Origin: Schistocerca nitens
Lineage: Eukaryota; Arthropoda; Insecta; Orthoptera; Acrididae
Direction: 5' to 3'
DNA length: 64,000 bases
Assembly (NCBI RefSeq): GCF_023898315.1
Contig: NC_064622.1
Coordinates: 274,341,503-274,405,502, forward strand
Every line of letters begins with the position of its first letter. The stretch's first letter is position 1. The notes under the pieces were generated by a model. The model saw only the letters and a list, made by a program, of their open reading frames with translations, made no database searches and was not told the origin of the DNA. Of the stretch, positions 1-10,397 are shown in pieces. The position numbers were made by a program, and so were the translations under genes.

Positions 1-194
1 TTGGTGTCTCAAGCCAAAATAAGCACCCTGTATCGCCAGAATTATAATCTTTATAACTACACTACTGGCCATTAAAATTGCTACACCAAGAAGAAATGCA
101 GATGACAAACGGGTATCCATTGGACAAATATATTATACTAGAACTGACACGTGATTACATTTTCACGCAATTTGGGTGCATAGATCCTGAGAAA

Positions 195-1219
195 TCAGTA
201 CCCAGAACAACCACCACTTGCCGTAACAATAGCCTTGATACGCCTGGGCATTGCGTCAAACAGAGCTTGGATGGCGTGTACAGGTACAGCTGCTCATGCA
301 CCTTCAACACGATACCACAGTTCATCAAGAATAGTGACTGGCGTATTGTGACGAGCCAGTTACTCGGCCACCATTGACCAGATGTTTTCAGTTGGTGGGA
401 GATCTGGAGAATGTGCTGGCCAAGGCAGCAGTCGAATATTTTCTGTATCCAGAAAGGCCTGTACAGGATCTGCAACATGCGGTCGTGCATTATCCTGCTG
501 AAATGAAGGGTTTCGCAGGGATCGAATGAAGGGTAGAGCCACGGGTCCTAACACATCTGAAATGTAGCGTCCACTCTTCAAGGTGTCAAGAGGTGACCGA
601 GGCGTGTAGCCAATGGCACCCCATACCATCACGCCGGGTGATGCGCCAGTATGGCGATGACGAATACACGCTTCCAATGCGCGTTCACCGCGATGGTACC
701 AAACGCTGATGCGACCATCATACTGCTGTAAACAGAACCTGGATTCATCCGAAAAAATGACGTTTTGCCATTCGTGCAGCCAGGTTCGTCCTTGAGTACA
801 CCATCGCAGGCGCTCCTGTGATGCAGCGTCATGGGTAACCGCCGCCATAGTCTCCGAGCTGATAGTCCATGCTGCTGCAAACGTCGTCGAACTGTTCGTG
901 CAGATGGTTGCTGTCTTGCAAACGTCCCCATCTGTTGACTCAGGGATCGAGACGTGGCTGCACGATCCGTTACAGCCGCACGGATATGATGTCTGTCATA
1001 TCGACTGCTAATGATTCGAGGCCCTTGGGATCCAGCACGGCATTCCGTATTACCCTCCTGAACCCACCGATTCCTTATTCTGCTAACAGTCATTGGATCT
1101 CGACCAACGCGAGCAGCAATGTCGCGATACGGTAAACCGCAATCGCGATAGGCTACAATCCAACCTTTATCAAAGTCGGAAACGTGATGGTAAGCATTTC
1201 TCCTCCTTACACGAGGCAT
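195..1219 (-). pseudogene. Tc1-A transposase (DD34E), decayed
   Basis: Cut-and-paste transposase that would bind the element's inverted repeats and excise it in the nucleus. The ATG at 1219 begins MPRVRRRNAYHHVSDFDKG, followed by helix-turn-helix segments (YRDIAARVGRDPMTVSRI, then a second HTH up to about residue 110). The DDE core is recognisable: FSDESRF carries the first Asp, QQDNARPH the second, and SPDLPPTENIW the Glu position. At least two frameshifts, near 800 and near 380, split the frame, and a stop follows the catalytic region. Related copies lie at 20.8, 24.4 and 63.5 kb. It cannot make a whole enzyme as it stands. Confidence 0.9.
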
Positions 1220-1295
1220 CACAACAACGTTTCACGAGGCAACGCCGGTCAACTTCTGTTTGTGTATGAGAAATCGGTTGGAAACTTTCCTCATG

Positions 1296-1489
1296 GTTCA
1301 AATGGCTCTGAGCACTATGGGACTCAACTTCAGAGGTCATTAGTCCCCTAGAACGTAGAACTAGTTAAACCTAACTAACCTAAGGACATCACAAACATCC
1401 ATGCCCGGGGCAGGTTTCGAACCTGCGACCGTAGCGGTCTTGCGGTTCCAGACTGCAGCGCCTTTAACCGCACGGCCACTTCGGCCGGC
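1296..1489 (-). mobile_element. tRNA-derived SINE inside Tc1-A
   Basis: On the minus strand the head carries a pol III B-box-like ggttcgaaacctgcc and an A-box-like segment. The body is shared with the SINEs at 16.8, 18.6, 33.0, 42.0 and 43.8 kb. A 14-bp duplication aaactttcctcatg flanks it at 1282-1295 and 1490-1503. The Tc1-A copy at 24.3-25.7 kb has this target once, near 25498, which confirms the empty site. Confidence 0.93.
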
Positions 1490-1660
1490 AAACTTTCCTC
1501 ATGTCAGCACGTTATAGGTGTCGCCACCGGCGCCAACCTTGTGTGAATGCCCCGAAAAGCTAATCATTTGCATATCACAGCATCTTCTTCCTGTCGGTTA
1601 AATTTCGCGTCTGTAGCACGTCATCTTCGTGGTGTAGTAATTTTAATGGCCAGTAGTATA

Positions 1661-2040
1661 TAAGATAATGGAACATACACAGGGTGAACGAGAACTCCAC
1701 CGACAAAATTTTGGGGGGTGTTCAGGGACATTTTATAAGTATTATGGTGTAAGGGTCCAGTGGTCTCCGGGGGTTCGTTATATAGTTATTGCATTTCATT
1801 TGATTTCTTGCCCTCACTCATCTTTTTCTCTATACTGCAATGCAAATATCTGCATAATTCTACAAATGTTGATAGGATGCACCTATTCCATTCACCTATG
1901 ATTGTTATTGACAACAGCAAAGCCCGCTTTACACTGAGACGACAAGCGATTTGCAGATGTGCAGATGGGGTACTATCACATACACAAGATATACAAGGGC
2001 GGTACACTGGTGGAGCTGACATCTGCACTTAGGTGATGCA
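1661..2040. other. Unassigned interval with a terminal-repeat-like motif
   Basis: No credible gene. At about 1683-1735 there is a block containing ctccaccgacaaaattt, whose reverse complement recurs near 8328-8385. It resembles the terminal repeat of the element at 45974-48916. It may be one end of a decayed MITE. Confidence 0.4.
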
Positions 2041-2945
2041 TATGTAAAGGTTTGCAATGTGACTGTGGCCGCAGGTGACTGTGTACGCAGAATGGTAGTT
2101 GGAGCGAGACGCATGTGACATTCCATTTTGGAAATCGTCAGAAAATTCGATATTCCGATATCCACAGTGTCAAGAGCGTGCCGAGAATACCAAATTTCAA
2201 ACATTCATTATCTCTCATCATGCAGTACGCAGTGACCGACGACCTTCACTTAACAACCAAGAGCAGCGACTTCTGCGTGAGTTGTCAGTGCTAACAGACA
2301 AGCAACACTGCGTGAAATAGCCGCAGAAATCAACGTGGGACGTACGATTAGTGTATCCGTTAGGACAGTGCGGCGAAATTTAGCGGTAATGGGCTATAGA
2401 AGCAGACGACCGAGGCGAATACCTTTGCTAACAGTATGACGTCGCGTGCAGCGCCTCGCCTGGACTCATGACCAAACTGGTTGGACCCTAGGCGACTGAA
2501 ACATCACGGCCTGGCCAAATGAGTCCCGGTATCAGTTTATAAAAGCTGATGGTAGGGTTCGAGTGTGGCGCAGACCCTTCGAAGTCATCGACGTAAGTTG
2601 TAAATAAGACACTGTGCATGCTGGTGTGGCTCCATAATGGTGTGAGCTGTGTTTACGTGGAATGACTGAGTAGACTGGCCCAACTGAACCAATCATTGAC
2701 TGAAAGCGGTTATATTCGGCTGCTGGGAGACCATTTGCAGCCATTCATGGACTAGAGTTCCCAAACAACGATGTCATGTCAGCAGGCCACACATGCTCCT
2801 GATTGGTTTGAAGAACGTTCTGGACTATTCGAGCGAATGATTTGCTCACCCAGATCGCCCGACATAAATCCTATTCAACATTTATGTAACATAATCGAGG
2901 GATCAGTTCCTGAACAAAATCCTGAAGCAATTTCACTTTCGCAAT
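2041..2945 (+). pseudogene. Tc1-G transposase relic, 5' part
   Basis: Degraded Tc1-like transposase on the plus strand. Short open stretches show an HTH-like segment, then text related to the fragment at 19206-19840: both contain ctgatggtagg-ttcgagtg, gtgtgggctgtgttta-like and gttcgagcg blocks. A region corresponding to the final catalytic motif (agatcgcccgacataaatcc, reading RSPDINP) lies near 2850. Stops and indels are frequent. The element resumes after the RTE-a insertion, at 3716-3840. Confidence 0.72.
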
Positions 2946-3715
2946 TGTAATTCTGTCAGAGACAGCAAAGGACTTGGAAGAGCAGTTGAACGGAATTGAC
3001 AGTGTCTAGAAAGGAAGGTATAAGATGAACATCAACAAAAGCAAAACGAGGATAGTGGAATGTAGTCGAATTAAGTCGGGTGATGCTGAGGGAATTAGAT
3101 TAGGAAATGAGACACTTAAAGTAGTATAGGAGTTTTGCTATTTGGGGAGCAAAATAACTGATTGATTATGGTCGAAGTAGAGAGGATATAAAATGTAGAC
3201 TGGCAATGGCAAGGAAAGCGTTTCTGAAGAAGAGAAATTTGTTAACATCGAGTATAGATTTAAATGTCAGGAAGCCGTTTCTGAAAGTATTTATGTGGAG
3301 TGTAGCCATGTATCGAAGTGAAACGTGGACGATAAATAGTTTGGATAAGAAGAGAATAGAAGCTTTCGAAATGTGGTGCTACAGAAGAATGCTGAAGATT
3401 AGATGGGTAGATCACATAACTAATGATGAGGTATTGAATAGAATTGGGGAGAAGAGGAGCTTGTGGCACAACTTGACTAGAAGAAGGGATCGGTTGGTAG
3501 GACGTTCTGAGACATCGAGGGATCACCAATTTAGTGTTGGAGGGCAGCGTGGAGGGTAAAAATCGTAGAGGGAGACCAAGAGATAAATACACTAAGCAGA
3601 TTCAGAAGGATGTAGGCTGCAGTAGGTACTGGGAGATGAAGAAGCTTGCACAGGATGGAGTAGCATGGAGAGCTGTATCAAACCAGTCTCAGGACTGAAG
3701 ACCACAACAACAACA
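2946..3715 (+). mobile_element. 5'-truncated RTE-a LINE fragment
   Basis: Carries only the C-terminal end of the reverse-transcriptase polyprotein. The reading MNINKSKTRIVECSRIKSG is followed by a frame at 3206-3559 with RRMLKIRWVDHITNDEVLNR and, after a shift, the basic tail. The 3' end is a (caa)n run after caggactgaagaccacaaca. It matches the minus-strand full-length element at 10-15.7 kb and the copy at 35896-36577. It sits inside the Tc1-G relic. Stop codons near 3129 and 3163 make it a dead copy. Confidence 0.9.
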
Positions 3716-3840
3716 ACAGAGGCAGCATGGCTCAGTATCTCTCCAACGACTTATTGAGTCCATGCCACGTCGAACTGCTGCACTACGCTCGGAAAAAGCA
3801 GGTCCGACACGATATTAGGAGGTATCCCATGATTTTCGTC
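3716..3840 (+). pseudogene. Tc1-G relic, 3' tail after RTE-a insertion
   Basis: Contains ggcagcatggctcagtatct and ttgagtccatgccacgtcga, matching the C-terminal end of the Tc1-G copy near 19660-19815. It continues the transposase interrupted at 2945. About a dozen target bases appear to be missing at the junction compared with the other copy. Confidence 0.7.
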
Positions 3841-4175
3841 GCCTCAGTGTACTTTGGAACCACATTCAGTACTGTTCGGTTCTGTCTCGTTTCTTTTCCG
3901 TTGAATTAGTTGTTCTTTAACAGTTATACACAGCACTACAGATAGGTCTATTGATGTTGAGTTTGCCAAACTGCATCTATTGTGTGGGTTCACCGAATGC
4001 AATGAGAGAGGGGCACAACGACGCTATGTTGATATTTTCTTCCATCGGCGACAACACCCCACTACATTTTTTGCGCCTTTGAGGGTTATTGTATTATTTC
4101 TGTGTTTTGTGTTGCCGTATTACTTTTTCTCTGTTGTGAAGGTAGTTGGGGTGGCAGGCTGAATAAATTATAATT
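3841..4175. other. Unassigned spacer
   Basis: No supported gene or repeat end seen; AT-rich, probably the decayed 3' end of Tc1-G plus older sequence. Confidence 0.3.
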
Positions 4176-4888
4176 ATGGGCCGTGCTGGAGAGTAATGCC
4201 TCTGAATTTTTTATGTGTAAACTCATAAAGCTTTTTAACTAAAACAATCTTTATTAACATTCTACATTTTTATTCTTCATGTCTACATATTTATTTCTTA
4301 TCACACTCACTATGGCGACGATTTCGAGAGACCAGTTTGTTGATGCCGTCACTGTAGATCCGATGAAAATCTGATAGGGCCAAGTCGGGCCTGTGTGGAA
4401 GATGATCGATGACAGCGAATCTAATGCGATGGATTGTTGAAGATACTGCAGCGCTCGTCTACGGTTCTGGCACATTCATGCTTAGGGAGATGGTGCTCCG
4501 TGTTTGGACAAGCTCTTCGAATTCGATCTTTAGTTTTCTCTAGTAGTACGTTGCAGAATTTCCATTGGTGCCTTTGGACATGAATTCAAAACGCGCCACA
4601 CCTTGAACATCCTAGAACATTGTGAACATGCATCTACCAGTAGATGTCATGGTCTTGAGCCTTTTTATCCTTTGTGGCTGAACCTCATTGATGCTTTCTT
4701 GTTTAAGGGGTGAAAATGGTGGAACCAGCTTTCATCACCTGTCACAATATTGTTAAAGAACCTGTTATCCTCACGTTCAAAACGCAAAAGAAATTGTTGA
4801 CAGATGTCCAGTTTCTTCTGTTTCTTGTCAGGAGTGAGCATTCAAGGCACCCAACCAACACACAGGTTTGTGTTTCACAGTTCTACAA
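4176..4888 (-). pseudogene. Mariner transposase relic
   Basis: On the minus strand, decayed mariner signatures appear in order: a block near 4740 reading about TGDESWFHHF after small corrections, a KARTMTSTGRCMFTMF-like block near 4650, and GPTWPYQIFIGS near 4390, where mariners have the PDLAPSDFHLF motif. The outer end (gagtaatgcctctgaatttt) looks like a mariner terminal repeat. Many indels; no continuous frame. The family call rests on motif order and is moderately sure. Confidence 0.65.
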
Positions 4889-6860
4889 TGATTAGATTAG
4901 ATCAGATTAGATTAATACTTGTTCCAAAGATGACGAATATGACACTTCGTAATGATGTGGAACTTGTCAGTTTAAAGAAATGTTTCTTCGCATGCTTTAA
5001 TTCAAGGTCTTTTTTTGTTGTTGTAATATAAGTAATTTATATCTAAAAATTCATGTGTTGAATAGAAGGAGTTGTCATACATAAATTATTTTAATTTGTT
5101 TTTAAATGTTGGTTGGCTGTGTGTCAGACTTTTGATGCCATTCAACAAGTGACCAAAGATTTTTTGTGTGCAACATAATTCATCTCTTTTTGTGCCAAAC
5201 TTAGGATTAACCTAAAGTAGTGAAGATTATCTTCTCTGGTTCAAAATGGCTCTGAGCACTATGGGACTTAACATCTACGGTCATCAGTCCCATAGAACTT
5301 AGAACTACTTAAACCTAACTAACCTAAGGACATCACACAACACCCAGTCATCACGAGGCAGAGAAAATCCCTGACCCCGCCGGGAATCGAACCCGGGAAC
5401 CCGGGCGCGGGAAGCGAGAACGCTACCGCACGACCACGAGCTGCGGACTATCTTCTCTCCTAGCGTTGAAGCTATGCACATTGCTTTTGCTTTTTAACTG
5501 GGATGGATTATTAACAAAAGATTTTATAAGTGAATATCTGTATAGATTTCAAAGCCATTGTGAATATCCCTAGTTCCTTAAATAAATGTCCGCAAGATGA
5601 TCTTGGCTCGGCTGCAGCTATTATTCTGTTTACACGCTTCTGTGCAATGAATACTTTTTTCTCTAATGACGAATTACCCCAAAACATGATGCCATATGAA
5701 AGCAGTTAATGAAAATAGGCATAGTAAGTTAATTTTCTTAAATGTTTGTTGCCAAAATTTGCGATACCCCTAATAGCAAAATTAGCTGAACTCAAACGTT
5801 TTAGTGGATCATCAGTGTGTTTCTTCCAATTCAATCTCTCGTCAATACACACCCAGAAATGTGGAATATTCTGCCTTAGTTACAGACATTGTTCAAAATC
5901 TGTATTTATTACTGGTGTCATGCTATTTATTGTACATAACTGTAATATTATGTTTTATCAAAATTTAATGAGAGTCCAATTGCAGAGAACCAATTAAGTA
6001 TTTTCTGATAGACATTATTTACAATATCCTCAGCTAATTCTTGTTTGTTGGATGTTATTACTATATCTGTATCTTCTGCAAAAAGAACAAACTTTAGATC
6101 TTCGTGAATACGGTGTGGCAAGTCATTAATATGTATTAATAACAAAGAGAAACCCAAGACTGAATCTTGTGGGAGCCCATTCTTGATACCTCTCAAGTTT
6201 GAGAAATTTCCTGATTTGTGTGCATTATGTGCACTGTTTATTTCAGCCTTCTGTATTCTTCCAGTTAAATATGAATTAAACAATTTGTGCACTGTACCAT
6301 TCATACCACAATCATTAAGCTTATCTGGAAGAATTCCATGATTAACACAATCAAAAGCCTTTGAGAGATCATATAAAATCCCACTTGGTAATGTTCGGTT
6401 ATTCAGGGCATTTACTATTTGATCATTGAAAGCGTATACAGCACTCTTTGTTGAAAAGCCTTTCTGAAAACCAAATCGGCATTTTGTTAGTACTTAATTT
6501 TTTACAGATATGTGAAGCTACTCTTGAGTACATTACTTTTTCATGAATTTTGCACAAAACAGTCAGAAGTGAGATTGGGTGGTAGTTGTTGGCACCAGAT
6601 ATATTCCTATTTCTACAGAATGGTTTATCATATTTCAATCTATCAGGAAAAATGTCCTGTTTCAGTGAGCTGTTACGTATGTGGCTCAGAATTCTACTTA
6701 TCTTTTGGGAACAAGCTTTTAGTAATTTATTGGAATTGCCATCAATTCCATGCTAGCTTTTACTTTTGAGTGAGTTTACTATTTTCCTAAGTTCAGAAGG
6801 AGAGGTGGGTAGAGTTTCAATTTTATCAAATTGCGTAAGTATGATGGCGTGTAAGGGCCC
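4889..6860 (-). mobile_element. CR1/jockey-group LINE relic
   Basis: Minus-strand non-LTR retrotransposon with an RT segment at 5948-6304. The reading has LFNSYLTGRIQKAEI, GLPQDSVLGFSLLLIHINDL (cognate of PQGSVLGPLLF-INDLP) and FAEDTDIVI where the catalytic box is FADDT. The first Asp is therefore Glu in this copy. A further N-terminal RT piece is at 6423-6638. The 3' end is a (tctaa)n-type tail at about 4889-4915. A SINE lies within at 5238-5448. The 5' limit is uncertain and no endonuclease was seen. The clade is tentative. Confidence 0.8.
5238..5448 (-). mobile_element. SINE with an alternative tRNA-like head
   Basis: Shares the 3' body of the main SINE family (the ctcagagccat end and the ccttaggttagttaggttta segment), but its head is different. 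On the minus strand it has ggttcgattcccggcgggg as B box and a tcgtggtcgtgcggtagcg start. A 10-bp duplication tatcttctct lies at 5228-5237 and 5449-5458. It is inserted in the LINE relic. Confidence 0.9.
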
Positions 6861-7549
6861 TCATGATGTGCCACGCATACCTAAGAGTTGTGTCTGTATT
6901 GTCTGACTATTTTCTCTGATAGAGGTCATTAGTCTGATTTCCATGAGTTTCGTTGGTTGCCATATGCGGTCGTCCACTCCAAGCTGTCTCACACAGGTTT
7001 AGCTTAGCTCCACCATTTCCTACATTAAGAGCCCAGACAGTCCAACGATGTTACTGATGTCGATATAATCATCACTGTACACAGTTTTCATCCTTCTATG
7101 GACACCATTTGGCGGCACGTTTCCGTGGTTAGAAAATCGATTATAGCACGCGCTATTTCTCGTGCACACGCAATGTTACACACTACATTTCAGAGTCCTC
7201 TAGTGGCAGAGAATTGCAGCTTGCGTCAGCGAAGCGCGAGAGTCGACCGAGTTATATGCATACTTCAACCGATATTGTGAACATAATTGAAAATTTGGAG
7301 GCATTACTTCTCAGCACACGCTCGTACATCATTACTCTGTAACGAGCCGCTGGAGATCAGTAGAGTCTTATTATGGTACTTGGATTTTAGAGGTAAGATG
7401 GTCCAGTGGATAGCCCTACAAAAACTGCACACAGATCAGTCATTAAGCCAGCAAGAAAGTGTACTGAACTACGAAAAAAGAAGCACAATAGAAACAGTGA
7501 ACGGTCCAAGCTCAAAATGTACATCATCTACCGAATCTGATTAGCTACA
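6861..7549. other. Unassigned interval
   Basis: Short frames only, with no recognisable domain, splice-supported exon or repeat terminus. Probably old intergenic or repeat-derived sequence. Confidence 0.3.
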
Positions 7550-8145
7550 TTATCGTGATTATGTGGTTATGGTGTTGGACTGCGAGATCCGTGCTCATAC
7601 CTCCGTAATGCTTCTTTTTTTCCACAGAGTTGTGAACTGTCCATCCAGTCATTGACGTGTCTGTTCTGTACATCCAAATTTGTGTCTGCGTCATGGTGTA
7701 AAGTCCGTTTGCAACAGCGAAATGTATCGAAGGTACCTCCAAACATGCGTACCTCCTATTTGCTTTATATAAGAACTACATGTAATGACTCTTGCGTTCC
7801 GTTTTGGAAGCTTTGACGCTTGAATTCCTTTGTTGTAACACAGTTCACACTCGTTTATTTGTTGTTTTCATTTCTGTGAGAGAGTCTATACGGCATCTAC
7901 CCTGCTCTCACTACTCATCACATTCACTTGCGTCGGTAATATATTCTTACCACATGACTCATGTTCTGTAACCAATGTATCGTATGATAACTGCCAAGAC
8001 TAAAGAAGGAAAACGGACACGTCAATGACCAGATGGACAGTTCATAAGCTTGTGGGGAAAAAAATGGGACACGAGGGAAATTTGGACATGGATCTCCCAT
8101 TTGGTAGTCCAACACCGTGATCCCACAACCACGACACTGTGCTTG
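7550..8145. repeat. Foldback element with ~190-bp imperfect arms
   Basis: The left arm (about 7550-7745) is the approximate reverse complement of the right arm (about 7975-8145). Matching blocks include ggtgttggact, gaactgtccat and cattgacgtgtc on the left against their complements on the right, in reversed order. The 230-bp centre is unique. It contains no transposase, so it is a MITE or foldback repeat of unknown superfamily; no clear target duplication was found. Confidence 0.7.
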
Positions 8146-8399
8146 TTGTAATTCGATCGATCTTACATATCTTAAACTTGGCTCAATGTTTCTATTTTTC
8201 TCCTTTTTTCACAGTCCAGTACACCTTCTTGTTTTCATGCTTGATCTGTGTCTAGTATTTAACGGGCTAACCACTGTGATATTTTACCACTAAATCTGAG
8301 GAGGATACGATGTGGAGGTTCCCTTGTCAGAAAATATCCCTGAACAGCATCTGAAATTTTGTCGGTGGAATTCTGGTTCATCACATATAAATGAAGAAA

Positions 8400-8990
8400 T
8401 AGTTATACGTCTGATAAGTACAGAATTTTGAAGTTATTACCTACATTATAGCATTTATGACAGTAATGCGTTGGAAACTAAGATCTATATGAAGAAATAG
8501 TTACACCCATGATAAGCATATGGGAATTACTTAAATATAAGAAATTTATCAAGTACAGTGTGTCAATTTTTAAAGAAATGGCTTTATTTTCTTTTTAGAA
8601 TAGTCACTTAGTAAATTTTGGTCTGCTTTCTTTCTCTAGACATAAATTTCTAATTCTTCATAAGGGTCAGTATAGTGGCCACTATTGAGAGTGGGCAGTA
8701 TCTTCAGGCCATTTATATGCTCAGTAACGTGGCCTTTGTGCTTGTATGTGTGGCTATTGTAAGTTTCTCTAGCGTGTCATATTGTAATGTGTTTATGTGT
8801 TCCTTGAACGTAGTGTGATAAGTCATGCCAGTTTATCCTATACATTGTACAGAACATTCATTCAACCTAATTTTGTAAATATCAGATTTGTCATCATTAG
8901 TTTTAACCTCGTGAGGTGGTTGTAACACGATTTGTGTTGTTTTACAAATCTGTTCTTATTTTTTTATATTTATAGATATTGGCAGTTTCT
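8400..8990 (-). pseudogene. Penelope-like element relic (GIY-YIG domain)
   Basis: On the minus strand a frame reads DIYKIRLNECSVQCIG, a stop, then TGMTYHTTFKEHI. This is the GIY-YIG endonuclease start of Penelope-like retroelements (consensus GIYK-C-YIGQTGR-F-EH). The C-terminal end follows (NSGHYTDPYEELEIY-like), then 3' sequence at 8400-8660 that recurs in inverted orientation at 16187-16460. GIY has become DIY, and Gln of the TGQTG-like box is a stop. The RT part is missing. Confidence 0.75.
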
Positions 8991-8994
8991 TGTG

Positions 8995-9208
8995 CAATAT
9001 TGCCTAAATATGTGTACAAGCAGTAGATACATTTTTACTGAAAATTTTTAGTATAATTAATGTGAAAGCCTTATAAAAGGTTAACGTTTCATTAAATGAA
9101 AAAGCAGTATGTGTACTACACATATAAAAATGTACAACAGCAGCAAATTAACAGTAAAATTCAGGGAGGAAACAGAAAATTGTCGACTTTAACTTACATA
9201 TGTCAACA
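8995..9208 (-). repeat. Copia-type LTR fragment
   Basis: Read on the minus strand it starts tgttgacatatg directly after the purine-rich gaagggagcg (9209-9218), the usual polypurine tract-LTR border. The stretch around 9020-9190 is homologous in the same orientation to 15980-16186. The inner end of the LTR is not defined. Confidence 0.6.
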
Positions 9209-9650
9209 CGCTCCCTTCAGTTGGTATCGACACACAATGGAAGTTCAGTAGAACAATCACTCCCCTACTTACTTCACAAGGCCACAGTTTCCTGAATAAG
9301 TTTCATGCCTAGCATTACCTCAGGGTTTTGTGAAAATATCAACGAAACATTTCTCCAGAATGTAGATGTTCAATATTAATAACAACTGATCCAACATACA
9401 TGCTTATAAAATGAAATTTTATATCTGTGTGCTTTGATCTAGAACTCGTCATCAGATTCTTGGCTATCTGAATGGCTCCTTTATCATCCCATCATATTTT
9501 AAGCGACATTTGTGACACTACTTGGGCCTACCTCAGACACAGGTTGTCTTAACCACAGTAAATCTCGAATAGTTTACTTTAAAACCATATAATCAGCTTC
9601 ACAAGTAGGAAGTGCAGTAGAGTATCTGTCATTGATTTTATTTGCCCAAC
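9209..9650 (-). pseudogene. Ty1/copia RNase H domain relic
   Basis: Minus-strand text reads STALPTCEADYMVLK, a stop, TIRDLLWLRQPVSEVG, then after a shift AIQIAKNLMTSSRSKHTDIK and FHFI. This is the signature RNase H end of copia Pol (EAEYMAL-LWLR-AIALAKN-SRSKHIDIRYHFIR). It ends at a polypurine tract and LTR. Upstream RT, integrase and gag are not present nearby. Several stops and frameshifts. Confidence 0.8.
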
Positions 9651-9729
9651 ATTCATCATTGAAGGTCATCATTTTTTCTTGGCTGTCTATATATAAAATT
9701 GTAGCTTATACTCCACTGTTCACTATAAA

Positions 9730-9957
9730 GTCCGCCACCGTAGCTGAGTGGACAGCGCGCCAGAGGGCCCACGTTCGATTCCCGGCTAGGTTGGAGATAT
9801 TCTTCACTCAGGGACTGGGTGTTGTTTGTGACGTCTTCAGTATCAGCATTTCACCCTCATCGACGCATAAGTCACCGAAGTGGCGTCACCTCAAAAGACA
9901 TGCACCAGGTGATCAGGTCTACCCGCCGGGAGGACTTCGGCACACATTTCATTTCAG
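9730..9957 (+). mobile_element. Second tRNA-derived SINE family (SINE2)
   Basis: The head has A-box-like tagctgagtgg and B-box-like cgttcgattcccgg. The body carries gggactgggtgttg and cgacgcataagtcaccgaagt, also found in the fragment at 19074-19205. A 10-bp duplication tcactataaa lies at 9720-9729 and 9958-9967. Confidence 0.88.
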
Positions 9958-10397
9958 TCACTATAAATATCTAAACAGTTTTATTTACTGACAAGTAATG
10001 GTTCTTTCTGAAATGTTGTTGTTGTTGCGGTCTTCAGTCCGGAGAGTGGTATGATGCAGCTCTCCATGCTACTCTATCTTGTGCAACTTTCTTCATCTCC
10101 CAGTACCTACTGCAACCTGCATCCTTCTGAATCTGTTTAGTGTATTCATCTCTTCTTCTCCCTCTACGATTTTTACCCTCTGCGCTGCCCTCAAGTACTA
10201 AATTGGTGATCCCTTGATGCCTCAGAATATGTCCTACCAAGTGATCCCTTCTTCTAGTCTAGTTGTGCCACAAATTTCTCTTCTCCCCAATTCTGTTCAG
10301 TACCTCCTCATTAGTTATGTGATCTACCCATCTAATCTTCAACATTCTCCTGTAGCACCACATTTCGAAAGCTTCTATTCCCTTTTTGTCTAAACTA

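Larger units (their letters stand above)
60..1658 (-). mobile_element. Tc1-A transposon, copy 1 (hosts a SINE)
   Basis: The ends are inverted repeats of the form cactactggccattaaaatt, flanked by a TA dinucleotide at 58-59 and 1659-1660, the Tc1/mariner target duplication. Without the nested SINE it is about 1.4 kb, the same size as the copy at 24258-25664. The right terminus has one base change (ata instead of gta). The transposase is read on the minus strand and is broken. Confidence 0.92.

Noticed and set aside
1683..8385. One 6.7-kb element bounded by ctccaccgacaaaattt-type inverted ends
   Set aside because: The two ends are inverted, but the interval holds unrelated elements and no coherent interior; two separate MITE ends are as likely.
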